Shown: one piece after another, positions 1 to 7,229 of the stretch | How positions within the stretch are numbered: position 1 is the stretch's first letter | Layout: each line of letters begins with the position of its first letter | DNA from: JTS-RE9 sp964649195 | GTDB lineage: Bacteria; Planctomycetota; Phycisphaerae; Phycisphaerales; Phycisphaeraceae | Assembly: GCA_964649195.1 (NCBI GenBank) | Contig: CAZYPK010000039.1 | Coordinates: 1 to 35,401, forward strand | Direction: 5' to 3' | DNA: 35,401 nucleotides | Position numbers and translations under genes: made by a program | The notes under the pieces: generated by a model | What the model saw: only the letters and a program-made list of their open reading frames with translations | What the model was told of the DNA's origin: nothing | Databases searched by the model: none

Positions 1-66
1 GGCCGTCGCAAACGAATCGGCTCGGCGGGAGCCTCGCCCTCCCAGTGGGAGCCTCTCGCCCTCCCA
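1..66. repeat. Two direct copies of a GGGAGCCTC/GCCCTCCC short repeat
   Basis: Two near-identical units, GGGAGCCTCGCCCTCCCA at 27-44 and GGGAGCCTCTCGCCCTCCCA at 47-66, lie in tandem just upstream of the first gene. Each unit is itself an imperfect inverted repeat (GGGAG/CTCCC) and could fold into a short hairpin. The second copy has an extra TC. I see no reading frame here. The unit looks like the short intergenic repeats common in planctomycete genomes, but that is recollection, not a search. Confidence 0.55.
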
Positions 67-123
67 TATGCTTTTACCCTGCGCCGCGGCTAAAAAATGG
101 AGACCCAAGCGGGTGGGAGTAAC

Positions 124-129
124 TATAAT
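124..129 (+). promoter_or_regulatory. Candidate -10 box (TATAAT) for the PSD1-type gene
   Basis: A perfect TATAAT lies 37 nt before the chosen ATG at 167. A transcript starting near 136 would have a ~30-nt leader carrying the GAGGTG ribosome site at 156-161. No good TTGACA is seen 16-18 nt upstream, so the call rests on the -10 box and its position. Confidence 0.35.
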
Positions 130-166
130 GTATGGTTGTCCATTCCCCCTGTTTCGAGGTGAGTGC

Positions 167-3100
167 ATGCATCGATTCCTGATTTTGCTCTGTCCGCTGA
201 TGATTGCCCATGCTTCCTTCGCCGCGGCGGCGGGGAAGGATGCGGCGCCTCTGCCTTTGCCTGCCGCCATCGAGTTCAACCGCGATGTCAGGCCGATCCT
301 GTCCGACCGCTGTTTCGTCTGTCATGGGCCTGATGAGGCGAAGGTGAAAGGCAAGCTTCGTCTCGACTCGGCTGAACATGCTTTCAGGAAGCAAGGTGAA
401 GAGGCGGTGCTGATGCCGGGCAAGCCAGAGGGGAGCGAACTGTGGCGGCGCATCATCAGCGCCGATGATGACGAGCGCATGCCGCCCGCCAAGGTCGGCT
501 CCAGTCCGCTCAAGCCGCTGAGTGATCGTGAAAAGGCGATCATCGGGAGGTGGATCGAACAAGGCGCGAAGTACGAAGGACACTGGGCCTACATCAAACC
601 GATCAATCGCAAGGCGCCGCCGATCGATCAGCCTGGCTTTGTTCGCGGCGACATCGACCGCTTCATTCTCGCCAAGTTGCGCGAGCACAACCTCGCCCCT
701 TCGCCGGAGGCGGATCGCCGGACGCTGATCCGTCGCTTGTCCGTCGATCTGACCGGCCTGCCGCCCACCGCCGCACAGGTCGATGCCTTCATCGCCGACA
801 AGTCGCCCGATGCTTACGGGAAGCTGGTCGATCATCTGCTCGCATCGCCTCATTTCGGGGAACGGCTAGCGATCCACTGGCTCGATCTGGTGCGCTTCGC
901 CGACTCGGCCGGGTATCACAGTGACAACGATCGCACGCTCTGGCTTTACCGCGATTATGTGATCAACGCCTTCAATGGCAACAAACCGTTCGATCGCTTC
1001 ACCATCGAGCAGATCGCGGGCGATCTCCTGCCTGAGGCGAACAATGAGACGCGCATCGCTTCGGGATACAACCGGCTGCTCAACACGACGGAAGAAGGCG
1101 GCGCCCAGCCGCGCGAGTACACCGCCAAGTATGCCGCCGACCGGGTGCGGAACGTGACCACCGTCTGGCTGGCGGCGACGATGGGCTGCGCGGAATGCCA
1201 CGACCACAAATACGATCCGCTGCCCACGCGCGAGTTTTACTCCATGGCCGCGTTCTTCGCGGATGTGCGGGAAAAAGCCGTCGGAAGGCAGGATCAGACG
1301 CCCATCATCACACCCGAACACGAAACCAAACTGAAAGCGCAGGATGAAAAGATCGCCGCGATCGAAGCGCGATTGAAACTGCAAACGCCCGAACTGCTCG
1401 CGGCACAGACGGAATGGGAGATGGCGATTCAGAGGAAGTTCAGCGAGCCGGCCAAGCGCGAGGACTTCGCCTGGATCGAAGATCGGCGGACGCCCGAAGG
1501 CTCCCGCCGCGATGGTGCGTTCAACTTCACCGCCAAAGGCAAAGGCCCGACCCGCGGCGACCACCACTCCCGCAGACAGCAATCCACCGGCCTGATCCAG
1601 CACTACTTCTACAACGCCCCGTCCACCCTCACGCTTCAGAAGGATGATCTCTTCTACGTCTGGGTGCACCTCGATGCGAAGAATCCGCCCAAGCAGATCA
1701 TGCTTCAACTCAACGCAGGTGATTGGAACCATCGCGCCTTCTGGGGCGAAGACAAAATCCCCTACGGGGGCGTGGGCACCGATACCGACAGCCATCGTCA
1801 CATGGGGCCGCTGCCCAAGCTCGGCGAATGGGTGCGCCTGGAAGTCGATCCCAAAGTCGTCGGCCTCAAGGAAGGCAGCGCGATCAACGGCATGGCCTTC
1901 ACGCAATGGGCCGGCCTCGTACACTGGGAAAATGCAGGCGTGGGCCGGGCAGGCATCGGCGCGCCGGACAACGTCCTTGCCGCGCTGAAAGTCGAATCTT
2001 CCAAACGAACCCCGCAGCAACTTGAAGCGATCGCGGCGCATTACCGCGCCACCGCTCCGCTGCTCGACCCGGTGCGCAAGGAACTGAGCGACGCCAAAGC
2101 CGCACGCGAAGCGATCGCCAAGTCGGCGCCGACCACGCTCGTCACCATGGCCGTCGCTCCGCGCACCATCAAGGTGCTTCGTCGCGGCGACTGGCTCGAT
2201 GACGGCGGAGACGTGGTGGAGCCTGCCGTGCCTTCGATCTTTGGAAAGCTGGAGGTCACTAACCGCCGGGCGAATCGACTGGATCTCGCCCATTGGCTGA
2301 TCTCGAAGGAAAACCCCGTCGTTTCCCGTGTTTTCGTCAATCGTCTCTGGAAGCTTTATCACGGCCAGGGCCTGGTCAAGACCCTCGAAGACTTCGGCTC
2401 GCAAGGCGACTGGCCCTCGCATCCGCAGCTTCTGGACTGGCTCGCCAACGAGTTCATCACCAGCGGTTGGAATGTGAAGCATCTCGTCAAGCTCATGGTC
2501 ACCAGCGGCACCTACCGCCAGACCTCGGCGACATCGCCGGGGCTGCGCCAGGCTGATCCTTTCAACCGCTGGCTGGCAAGGCAAGGCCGAGGGCGACTGG
2601 AAGCGGAGCTGATCCGTGACAACGCCCTGGCGGTGAGCGGCCTGCTCGTCGCCGACATCGGCGGCCCGAGCGTCAGGCCTTATCAGCCGGCCGGCTACTG
2701 GCAGCACCTGAATTTTCCCAAGCGCGAATGGCAGAACGACAAGGGCGACGGGCTCTATCGCCGAGGGCTTTATACATGGTGGCAGCGCAGCTTCCTTCAT
2801 CCGAGCCTGCTGGCGTTTGATGCCAGCAGCCGGGAGGAGGCGGTCTGCGACCGCGCGCGCAGCAACACGCCGTTGCAGTCGCTGGTGCTGCTCAATGATC
2901 CGACCTATGTCGAGGCGGCCCGCGTGCTCGCCGAGCGCGTGATGAAGGATGGCGGCGGCAATGATCAGGTGAAACTCACCTTCGCGTTCCGCACTGTGTT
3001 GCAGCGAACCGCAAGTGCGGAGGAATCGCGCGTGCTGCTGGGCATGCTCAAGGAACACCGCGCCGGCTTCACCGTCGATCGCCCGGCGGCGACGCAACTG

Positions 3101-3214
3101 ATCGCCATCGGCAACCGCGCCGCCGCGAAGGAACTCGATGGTGTCGAACTGGCCGCATGGACCAACGTGATGCGCGTGCTCCTGAACCTGCATGAGACGG
3201 TGACGCGCGAGTGA
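167..3214 (+). CDS. Secreted PSD1-type planctomycete cytochrome c protein (PSCyt1 / DUF1549 / DUF1553)
   Basis: A 1015-aa exported protein of the family that planctomycetes encode in many copies; its biochemical role is not established. A signal peptide (residues 1 to about 20) is followed by a heme-c-type CFVCH motif (C49, C52, H53). DUF1549 spans about 160-365 and contains the family motif GCAECHDHKYDP (C341, C344, H345). A region at about 440-640 rich in aromatic and hydrophobic strands resembles a concanavalin-like beta-sandwich insert. DUF1553 spans about 730-985. I chose ATG 167 because GAGGTG ends 5 nt upstream and the signal peptide starts there; an open frame runs back to 68 but adds no signal-like sequence. 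The usual DUF1501 partner lies 1.4 kb downstream, separated by three accessory genes. Confidence 0.88.
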   Translation: MHRFLILLCPLMIAHASFAAAAGKDAAPLPLPAAIEFNRDVRPILSDRCFVCHGPDEAKVKGKLRLDSAEHAFRKQGEEAVLMPGKPEGSELWRRIISADDDERMPPAKVGSSPLKPLSDREKAIIGRWIEQGAKYEGHWAYIKPINRKAPPIDQPGFVRGDIDRFILAKLREHNLAPSPEADRRTLIRRLSVDLTGLPPTAAQVDAFIADKSPDAYGKLVDHLLASPHFGERLAIHWLDLVRFADSAGYHSDNDRTLWLYRDYVINAFNGNKPFDRFTIEQIAGDLLPEANNETRIASGYNRLLNTTEEGGAQPREYTAKYAADRVRNVTTVWLAATMGCAECHDHKYDPLPTREFYSMAAFFADVREKAVGRQDQTPIITPEHETKLKAQDEKIAAIEARLKLQTPELLAAQTEWEMAIQRKFSEPAKREDFAWIEDRRTPEGSRRDGAFNFTAKGKGPTRGDHHSRRQQSTGLIQHYFYNAPSTLTLQKDDLFYVWVHLDAKNPPKQIMLQLNAGDWNHRAFWGEDKIPYGGVGTDTDSHRHMGPLPKLGEWVRLEVDPKVVGLKEGSAINGMAFTQWAGLVHWENAGVGRAGIGAPDNVLAALKVESSKRTPQQLEAIAAHYRATAPLLDPVRKELSDAKAAREAIAKSAPTTLVTMAVAPRTIKVLRRGDWLDDGGDVVEPAVPSIFGKLEVTNRRANRLDLAHWLISKENPVVSRVFVNRLWKLYHGQGLVKTLEDFGSQGDWPSHPQLLDWLANEFITSGWNVKHLVKLMVTSGTYRQTSATSPGLRQADPFNRWLARQGRGRLEAELIRDNALAVSGLLVADIGGPSVRPYQPAGYWQHLNFPKREWQNDKGDGLYRRGLYTWWQRSFLHPSLLAFDASSREEAVCDRARSNTPLQSLVLLNDPTYVEAARVLAERVMKDGGGNDQVKLTFAFRTVLQRTASAEESRVLLGMLKEHRAGFTVDRPAATQLIAIGNRAAAKELDGVELAAWTNVMRVLLNLHETVTRE

Positions 3215-3237
3215 TGACCGGCATCAGGGAGTCCCAC

Positions 3238-3876
3238 ATGATCCTGCCTGTGAAATCACGACGAATCAAGACGCTGCGGCTGGGGCCCGAGTCGGCGGGT
3301 GTTCACATGTCGCCCGCGCAGTTCGACGCGGTGACCGAGTACGATGACAACCATTCCTATGAACTGATTCATGGAGTGCTGATCGTGTCGCCGATTCCTT
3401 CCGAAGGTGAAGCGGCGCCGAACCACAAGCTGGGATCGATGCTCGATCATTATCAGGAGCTTCATCCGCAAGGCGGCTCGCTCGATCTGACGCTCGATGA
3501 AAGATACGTCTATCTCCCGCGCACCCGCCGCAAGGCGGACCGCGTGATCTGGGCCGGTCTGGGCCGGCTGCCCGATCCGAAGCGGGACGTGCCGGCGATC
3601 GTGGTGGAGTTCGTCTCGCAGAGCCGGCGCGACTGGGAGCGGGATTATGTGGAGAAACGCCGCGAGTATCTGGGACTGGGCGTGAAGGAGTATTGGGTGA
3701 TCGATCGCTTTCGTCGGTTGATGAACGTGTTCACCGTGAAGCCTCGCGGCCGCGGCGCGGTGAATGAAGTCATGATCGGCGAAACGGATGTTTACCGCAC
3801 GCCGCTGCTGCCCGGCTTCGAGTTGCCGCTCGCCAGGCTGCTCAAGGCGGCTGATCCTTGGACGAATAAAGGTTGA
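3238..3876 (+). CDS. Uma2-like (DUF820) PD-(D/E)XK nuclease-fold protein
   Basis: A 212-aa protein with the Uma2/DUF820 layout. The N-terminal YELIHG motif (E42) is followed by D101 in KADRVIW, E124 in IVVEFVS, K140 in VEKRREY and the closing EYWVID strand. Together these form a plausible PD-(D/E)XK metal site. Function in this family is largely unproven; many copies occur in cyanobacteria and planctomycetes. ATG 3238 is chosen for AGGGAG six nt upstream; GTG 3211 and ATG 3214 overlap the previous stop and have weaker sites. The stop abuts the next gene's ATG with zero spacing, so the three genes 3238-4596 look like one transcript. Confidence 0.8.
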   Translation: MILPVKSRRIKTLRLGPESAGVHMSPAQFDAVTEYDDNHSYELIHGVLIVSPIPSEGEAAPNHKLGSMLDHYQELHPQGGSLDLTLDERYVYLPRTRRKADRVIWAGLGRLPDPKRDVPAIVVEFVSQSRRDWERDYVEKRREYLGLGVKEYWVIDRFRRLMNVFTVKPRGRGAVNEVMIGETDVYRTPLLPGFELPLARLLKAADPWTNKG

Positions 3877-4260
3877 ATGATTGTGTATGGCAGATCGGCA
3901 ACCCCGATGGCACCCGATGAACTTCCAATGACCAAACTGCTCGAACAAGCCCGACTGCTGCTGACGGAACTAAGTCGCGCCGAGAAAGCCCAACTGCTTC
4001 AGTGGGTGGCGCGCGATGTCGGCGACGTGTTCCCCGGCATCGAAAGTCGTCCCGGCGTCTGCGGCGGCGAGCCTTGCATTGTGCGGACGCGCATCCCTGT
4101 CTGGCTGCTCGAACAGGCCCATCGGTTGGGCGTCTCCGAGTCGGACATTCTCAAGGCATACCCCACGCTTCGCGCCGAGGACCTGGGCAACGCATGGGCC
4201 TTCGCGCGAACGCATCGGGAAATGATCGATGCGCAGATCGCAGAAAACGAGGGGGCGTGA
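3877..4260 (+). CDS. DUF433 antitoxin-like protein
   Basis: A 127-aa protein. The C-terminal half carries the DUF433 signature (GVCGGEPCIVRTRIPVWLL, then GVSESDILKAYPTLRAEDL), a small helix-turn-helix-like domain often encoded next to PIN-like DUF5615 genes and regarded as the antitoxin. The N-terminal segment TKLLEQARLLLTELSRAEKA is helical and charged. ATG 3877 immediately follows the Uma2 stop and has AAAGG four nt upstream. ATG 3928 (MTKLLEQ) would match the length I expect for this subgroup but has no clear ribosome site, so the first ~17 residues are uncertain. The stop is directly followed by the DUF5615 ATG. Confidence 0.8.
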   Translation: MIVYGRSATPMAPDELPMTKLLEQARLLLTELSRAEKAQLLQWVARDVGDVFPGIESRPGVCGGEPCIVRTRIPVWLLEQAHRLGVSESDILKAYPTLRAEDLGNAWAFARTHREMIDAQIAENEGA

Positions 4261-4596
4261 ATGGCACGGATGTATGCGAACGAAAACTTCCCGTTGCCGG
4301 TGGTGCATGCCCTGCGCGAAATGGGACACGACGTATTGGCCGTGCAGGAATCAGGACTCGACGCGGCGCCGGATGAACAGGTATTGGCCTTCGCAATCGA
4401 CAAAGGTTTGACGTTGCTCACGATCAATCGCAAGCATTTTTTTCGATTGCACAATCAATCATCCGATCACGCCGGCATGGTGCTTTGCACGTTCGATCCG
4501 GATTTCGCACGGCAGGCCCGGCGGATTCATGAGGCCATCGAACCGTTCCAATCGTTGCAGGGACAAGTCCTGCGGGTGAATCGTCCATCGCTTTAA
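4261..4596 (+). CDS. DUF5615 PIN-like protein, putative toxin
   Basis: A 111-aa protein with the DUF5615 pattern: an N-terminal strand with an acidic pair, GHDVLAV, DEQVLAFA, LLTINRKHF, and a C-terminal strand ending in the HAGMVLCTF region. PIN-fold proteins are metal-dependent ribonucleases, and in this arrangement the protein would be the toxin paired with the DUF433 protein. The first metal ligand, normally Asp in an ADEN-type motif, is Asn here (N7 in YANENF), so catalysis may be weakened or lost. It starts immediately after the DUF433 stop. Confidence 0.78.
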   Translation: MARMYANENFPLPVVHALREMGHDVLAVQESGLDAAPDEQVLAFAIDKGLTLLTINRKHFFRLHNQSSDHAGMVLCTFDPDFARQARRIHEAIEPFQSLQGQVLRVNRPSL

Positions 4597-4629
4597 TCCA
4601 TCGCCTGATGTTGAACCTGGAGTCTTATT

Positions 4630-6087
4630 ATGAATCCTTCCTCCCCCGACTTCCTCCGCTCCCGCATCAACCGCCGAACCTTTTTCCGCTCCACCGGCGT
4701 CAGCCTCGGCTCCATCGCCCTGGCCTCGCTGCTGGGGAAACCAGCGGCAGGAGCAGTGACAGCGGCAGGAGCAGGAACAGCCGCAGGCGATGACCGCTGG
4801 CCCGGCGTCATCAATCCGCTGCATCACCCCGCCAAAGTCAAGCGGGTCATCTGGCTCTACATGGCCGGCGGTCCCTCGCATCTGGAAACGCTGGATTACA
4901 AGCCGAAACTCGCCCAGCTTCACGGCCAGCCCATGCCCGAATCCCTCACCAAGGGCCAGCCGATCGCGCAGCTCCAGAACGCCCAGCTCAATTGCTTCGC
5001 ACCGCAGCACCCTTTCAAAAAGTTCGGACAGAGCGGCCAGGAAATCGCCGAGATATTCCCGCACATCGGCTCCATCGCCGACGACATCTGCATCGTCCGC
5101 TCGCTCCACACCGAAGCGATCAATCATGATCCCGCCCATACCTTCATGAACACCGGGTCCTCCGTCCCAGGCCGCCCTTCCATCGGCTCCTGGCTCTGGT
5201 ACGGCCTGGGCAACGAATCGACCAACCTGCCCGGCTTCGTCGTGCTCACCAGCGTCGGCGGCGGACAGGACCAGCCCATCGCCGCCCGCCAGTGGTCCGC
5301 GGGTTTCATCCCCTCCCGATTCCAGGGCGTCGAGTTCCGAGGCAAGGGCGACCCTGTTCTTTATGTCTCCCGCCCCCAAGGCGTCAGCGAATCGCGCCAG
5401 CGCGATGTCGTCTCCGCCGTGCAGGCCCTGGACCGCATGCACCTTCGCAACACCGATGATCCGGAAATCGCCACGCGAATCAGCCAGTACGAAATGGCCT
5501 TCAAAATGCAGAGCAGCGTGCCGGAGCTGATGGAGATCTCCAAGGAACCGGCGGATGTGCTGGAGATGTACGGCGCCAAGCCCGGCGACGGCTCCTTCGC
5601 CTCCAACTGCCTGCTCGCCCGCCGGCTCGCCCAGCGCGGCGTGCGGTTCATTCAGCTTTACCATCGCGGCTGGGACCATCACGGCAACATCAAAAACGCC
5701 ATGAAATACAGCGCCGGCCTCGTTGATCAGGCCTCGGCGGCGCTGGTGAAAGACCTCAAGCGGCTGGGCATGCTCGATGACACGCTGGTCATCTGGGGCG
5801 GCGAGTTCGGCCGCACCCCGATGGCCCAGGGCAGCGGCCGCGACCACCACATGAAAGCCCTCTCCATGTGGCTCGCCGGCGGCTCCATCAAGGGCGGCAT
5901 GACCTACGGCGCCACCGATGACCTGGGCTACAACCCCGTCGAAAACCCACTCCACGTCAACGACCTCCACGCCACCATCCTGCACCAACTCGGCATCGAC
6001 CACACCCGCCTGAGCTACCGCTTCCAGGGCCGCGACTTCCGGCTCACGGATGTGGCGGGCGAGGTGATCAAGCCGATTTTGGGATGA
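4630..6087 (+). CDS. Tat-exported DUF1501 protein (alkaline-phosphatase-like fold)
   Basis: A 485-aa protein with a twin-arginine signal (NRRTFFRSTGVSLG near residue 15) followed by an Ala/Gly-rich spacer encoded by low-complexity GCAGGAGCA-type DNA. The mature part shows DUF1501 features: IWLYMAGGPSHLETLDYKPKL, HTEAINHDPAHTFMNTGS, RGWDHHGN, LVIWGGEFGRTPMAQG and GRDHH, a metal-ligand pattern like the sulfatase/phosphatase superfamily. DUF1501 genes normally follow PSD1-type genes; here the pair is separated by the Uma2-DUF433-DUF5615 genes. GGAG about 8 nt upstream supports ATG 4630. A strong hairpin follows the stop. Confidence 0.88.
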   Translation: MNPSSPDFLRSRINRRTFFRSTGVSLGSIALASLLGKPAAGAVTAAGAGTAAGDDRWPGVINPLHHPAKVKRVIWLYMAGGPSHLETLDYKPKLAQLHGQPMPESLTKGQPIAQLQNAQLNCFAPQHPFKKFGQSGQEIAEIFPHIGSIADDICIVRSLHTEAINHDPAHTFMNTGSSVPGRPSIGSWLWYGLGNESTNLPGFVVLTSVGGGQDQPIAARQWSAGFIPSRFQGVEFRGKGDPVLYVSRPQGVSESRQRDVVSAVQALDRMHLRNTDDPEIATRISQYEMAFKMQSSVPELMEISKEPADVLEMYGAKPGDGSFASNCLLARRLAQRGVRFIQLYHRGWDHHGNIKNAMKYSAGLVDQASAALVKDLKRLGMLDDTLVIWGGEFGRTPMAQGSGRDHHMKALSMWLAGGSIKGGMTYGATDDLGYNPVENPLHVNDLHATILHQLGIDHTRLSYRFQGRDFRLTDVAGEVIKPILG

Positions 6088-6092
6088 TGCGA

Positions 6093-6130
6093 TTGATGGC
6101 ACTGGCAGGCTCTGCTGCCAGTGCCATCAA
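6093..6130. terminator. 16-bp-stem hairpin after the DUF1501 gene
   Basis: The arms TTGATGGCACTGGCAG (6093-6108) and CTGCCAGTGCCATCAA (6115-6130) pair perfectly around a 6-nt loop, starting 5 nt after the DUF1501 stop. There is no T-run, so it may be a processed 3' end or a mobile palindrome rather than a classic terminator. The GGCAC...GTGCC core is shared with palindromes at 17159-17185 and 28945-28971. Confidence 0.6.
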
Positions 6131-6339
6131 CCGTTAGGCGTACACAGGAATGCAAACCCTCTACTGCAACTCAAAAGACTCATTTGTTGACTTATTGAGG
6201 CCGATGCATACCTCGATTTATTCGCGGTTCAAGTTGCCGATTGGTGGGAGTTAACCTCGGCAAGACAAGACGTACTGGAACCTGCCCCGCACGCGGCCCC
6301 CGCCCCGGAAGAAACTCGCCACTGATACGGCGGAACGTT
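6131..6339. other. Intergenic, no gene seen
   Basis: About 210 nt between the hairpin and the small zinc-ribbon gene. A TTGACT at 6187-6192 is a possible -35 element, but no convincing -10 sits at 16-18 nt. No RNA gene fold or coding frame was recognised. Confidence 0.3.
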
Positions 6340-6621
6340 ATGCCCCTGAATGATGACCAGTTTCCGAATCGCGGGTTCCACCGGCTGTGCGTGGCTTGTG
6401 GGAGGTGGCATATGCCCGATGAAGGGAGTGATTACGTTCTTCCACGTGTTCGTCCGCTTCCGATGGATATGGGCCGAGCAGCTTCGGGTCTTGGCGATCC
6501 GGTAAGATTTCTTTGTTTTGCCTGCGCTCGCGCAAGGCTTCGTCGTCGTATCTTATTGATCGTTGTCTGTGCAGTCCTTGTCGTTGCAGCGATCATTGTT
6601 CGCGCGGTCGTCGGGGGTTGA
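6340..6621 (+). CDS. Small zinc-ribbon-like protein with a C-terminal membrane helix
   Basis: A 93-aa protein of unknown function. Two CxxC pairs, CVAC and CFAC, are about 45 residues apart and could bind one zinc ion. The last ~25 residues (ILLIVVCAVLVVAAIIV flanked by RLRRR) form a single hydrophobic helix with a positive N-terminal flank, suggesting a tail-anchored protein with the metal domain in the cytoplasm. ATG 6340 is preferred because the frame upstream to 6241 is Arg/Pro-rich and unlike a protein; CGGAA ahead of it is a weak ribosome site. It lies between DUF1501 and the 99-aa unknown gene. Confidence 0.6.
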   Translation: MPLNDDQFPNRGFHRLCVACGRWHMPDEGSDYVLPRVRPLPMDMGRAASGLGDPVRFLCFACARARLRRRILLIVVCAVLVVAAIIVRAVVGG

Positions 6622-6647
6622 TCACCCGCGTGCAGCCCGCACATCGG

Positions 6648-6674
6648 TGCAGGGTGGGCGGCGCCTGCCCTGCA
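6648..6674. repeat. Palindromic hairpin between two small genes
   Basis: TGCAGGGTGGGC and GCCTGCCCTGCA pair as a 12-bp stem with two G-T wobbles around GGC. It lies between the stop at 6621 and the ATG at 6715. It is GC-rich without a T tract and may be a repeat unit or an RNA stem. Confidence 0.45.
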
Positions 6675-6714
6675 TCTGCCGAGCTATTTCGTCAGCCGGG
6701 AACCATCAATACCC

Positions 6715-7014
6715 ATGAAACACGGCGACTTTCGAATCGGGATCGAGTTTTGGTGCGGTGGAAAGCGGTGGCGGTGCATCGATGTCGGATCGCGCGTCAT
6801 CGTTGCCATTTCCCTGGAGCCTCACGAGGTCGTCAACTACGCGCCAAGCGCCGATGGCGTGTCGCCGGGGAAGTACCAACGGCATGTGACAGACGATCCA
6901 TCGTGGTTGGCCGGTCCGCCGTATGCGATCGTCGAAAGCGTTTTTGATGAGTACGACCTGCCGGGATGCTCGCTGACGAAGGGCCTCGTTGAAGATGGAG
7001 ATGTCGCCGGCTGA
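6715..7014 (+). CDS. Hypothetical protein, 99 aa
   Basis: A soluble 99-aa protein without a named domain that I can assign. The N-terminus (FRIGIEFWCGGKRWRCIDVGSR) reads as beta strands with two cysteines, and the C-terminus (GPPYAIVESVFDEYDLPGC) is acidic. I recall similar unnamed short proteins from scattered bacterial genomes, which together with its protein-like composition is why I call it real. No membrane segment or signal peptide. No strong Shine-Dalgarno precedes ATG 6715. It could be part of a two-gene unit with the zinc-ribbon gene upstream. Confidence 0.55.
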   Translation: MKHGDFRIGIEFWCGGKRWRCIDVGSRVIVAISLEPHEVVNYAPSADGVSPGKYQRHVTDDPSWLAGPPYAIVESVFDEYDLPGCSLTKGLVEDGDVAG

Positions 7015-7229
7015 CAATGCGATCAACCTGAGTTCGGGATAAGCGTGAGCCGCGACGTAACACGTCGCGGACGTGAGCGACAAGAATGGAGTGACCATCG
7101 CGCAGCGGCTCACGGGACGCGAAAACAACCGGGCGCCGATCGAGGCTGAAAGAAAAGGGCGCGCGGGGCCACCCTTGAGGCTGTTCCGGGGGCATGTCCG
7201 CGACTCGTTGAGTCGCGGCTCGTGACCTC
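7015..7229. repeat. Intergenic block with two inverted CCGCGAC...GTCGCGG hairpins and a solitary ACCTGAG end-like sequence
   Basis: No gene seen. At 7026-7044 a sequence matching the ends of the 8941-9131 element (ACCTGAGTTCGGGATAAGC) occurs alone. Hairpin 1 (7050-7070) is CCGCGACGT-AAC-ACGTCGCGG. Hairpin 2 (7198-7218) is CCGCGACTC-GTT-GAGTCGCGG. Read on the minus strand, hairpin 2 has the same AAC loop and the same outer seven pairs, with the two inner pairs changed in a compensatory way. Both are preceded by GAG in their own orientation. Confidence 0.55.

Noticed and set aside
866..3193. 775-aa open frame on the minus strand
   Set aside because: It lies antisense to the PSD1-type gene, is His/Arg/Gly-rich with no motif, and is the expected shadow of GC-rich codons.
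6131..6339. tRNA-like GGTTCAA at about 6229
   Set aside because: No acceptor or anticodon stem can be drawn around it.
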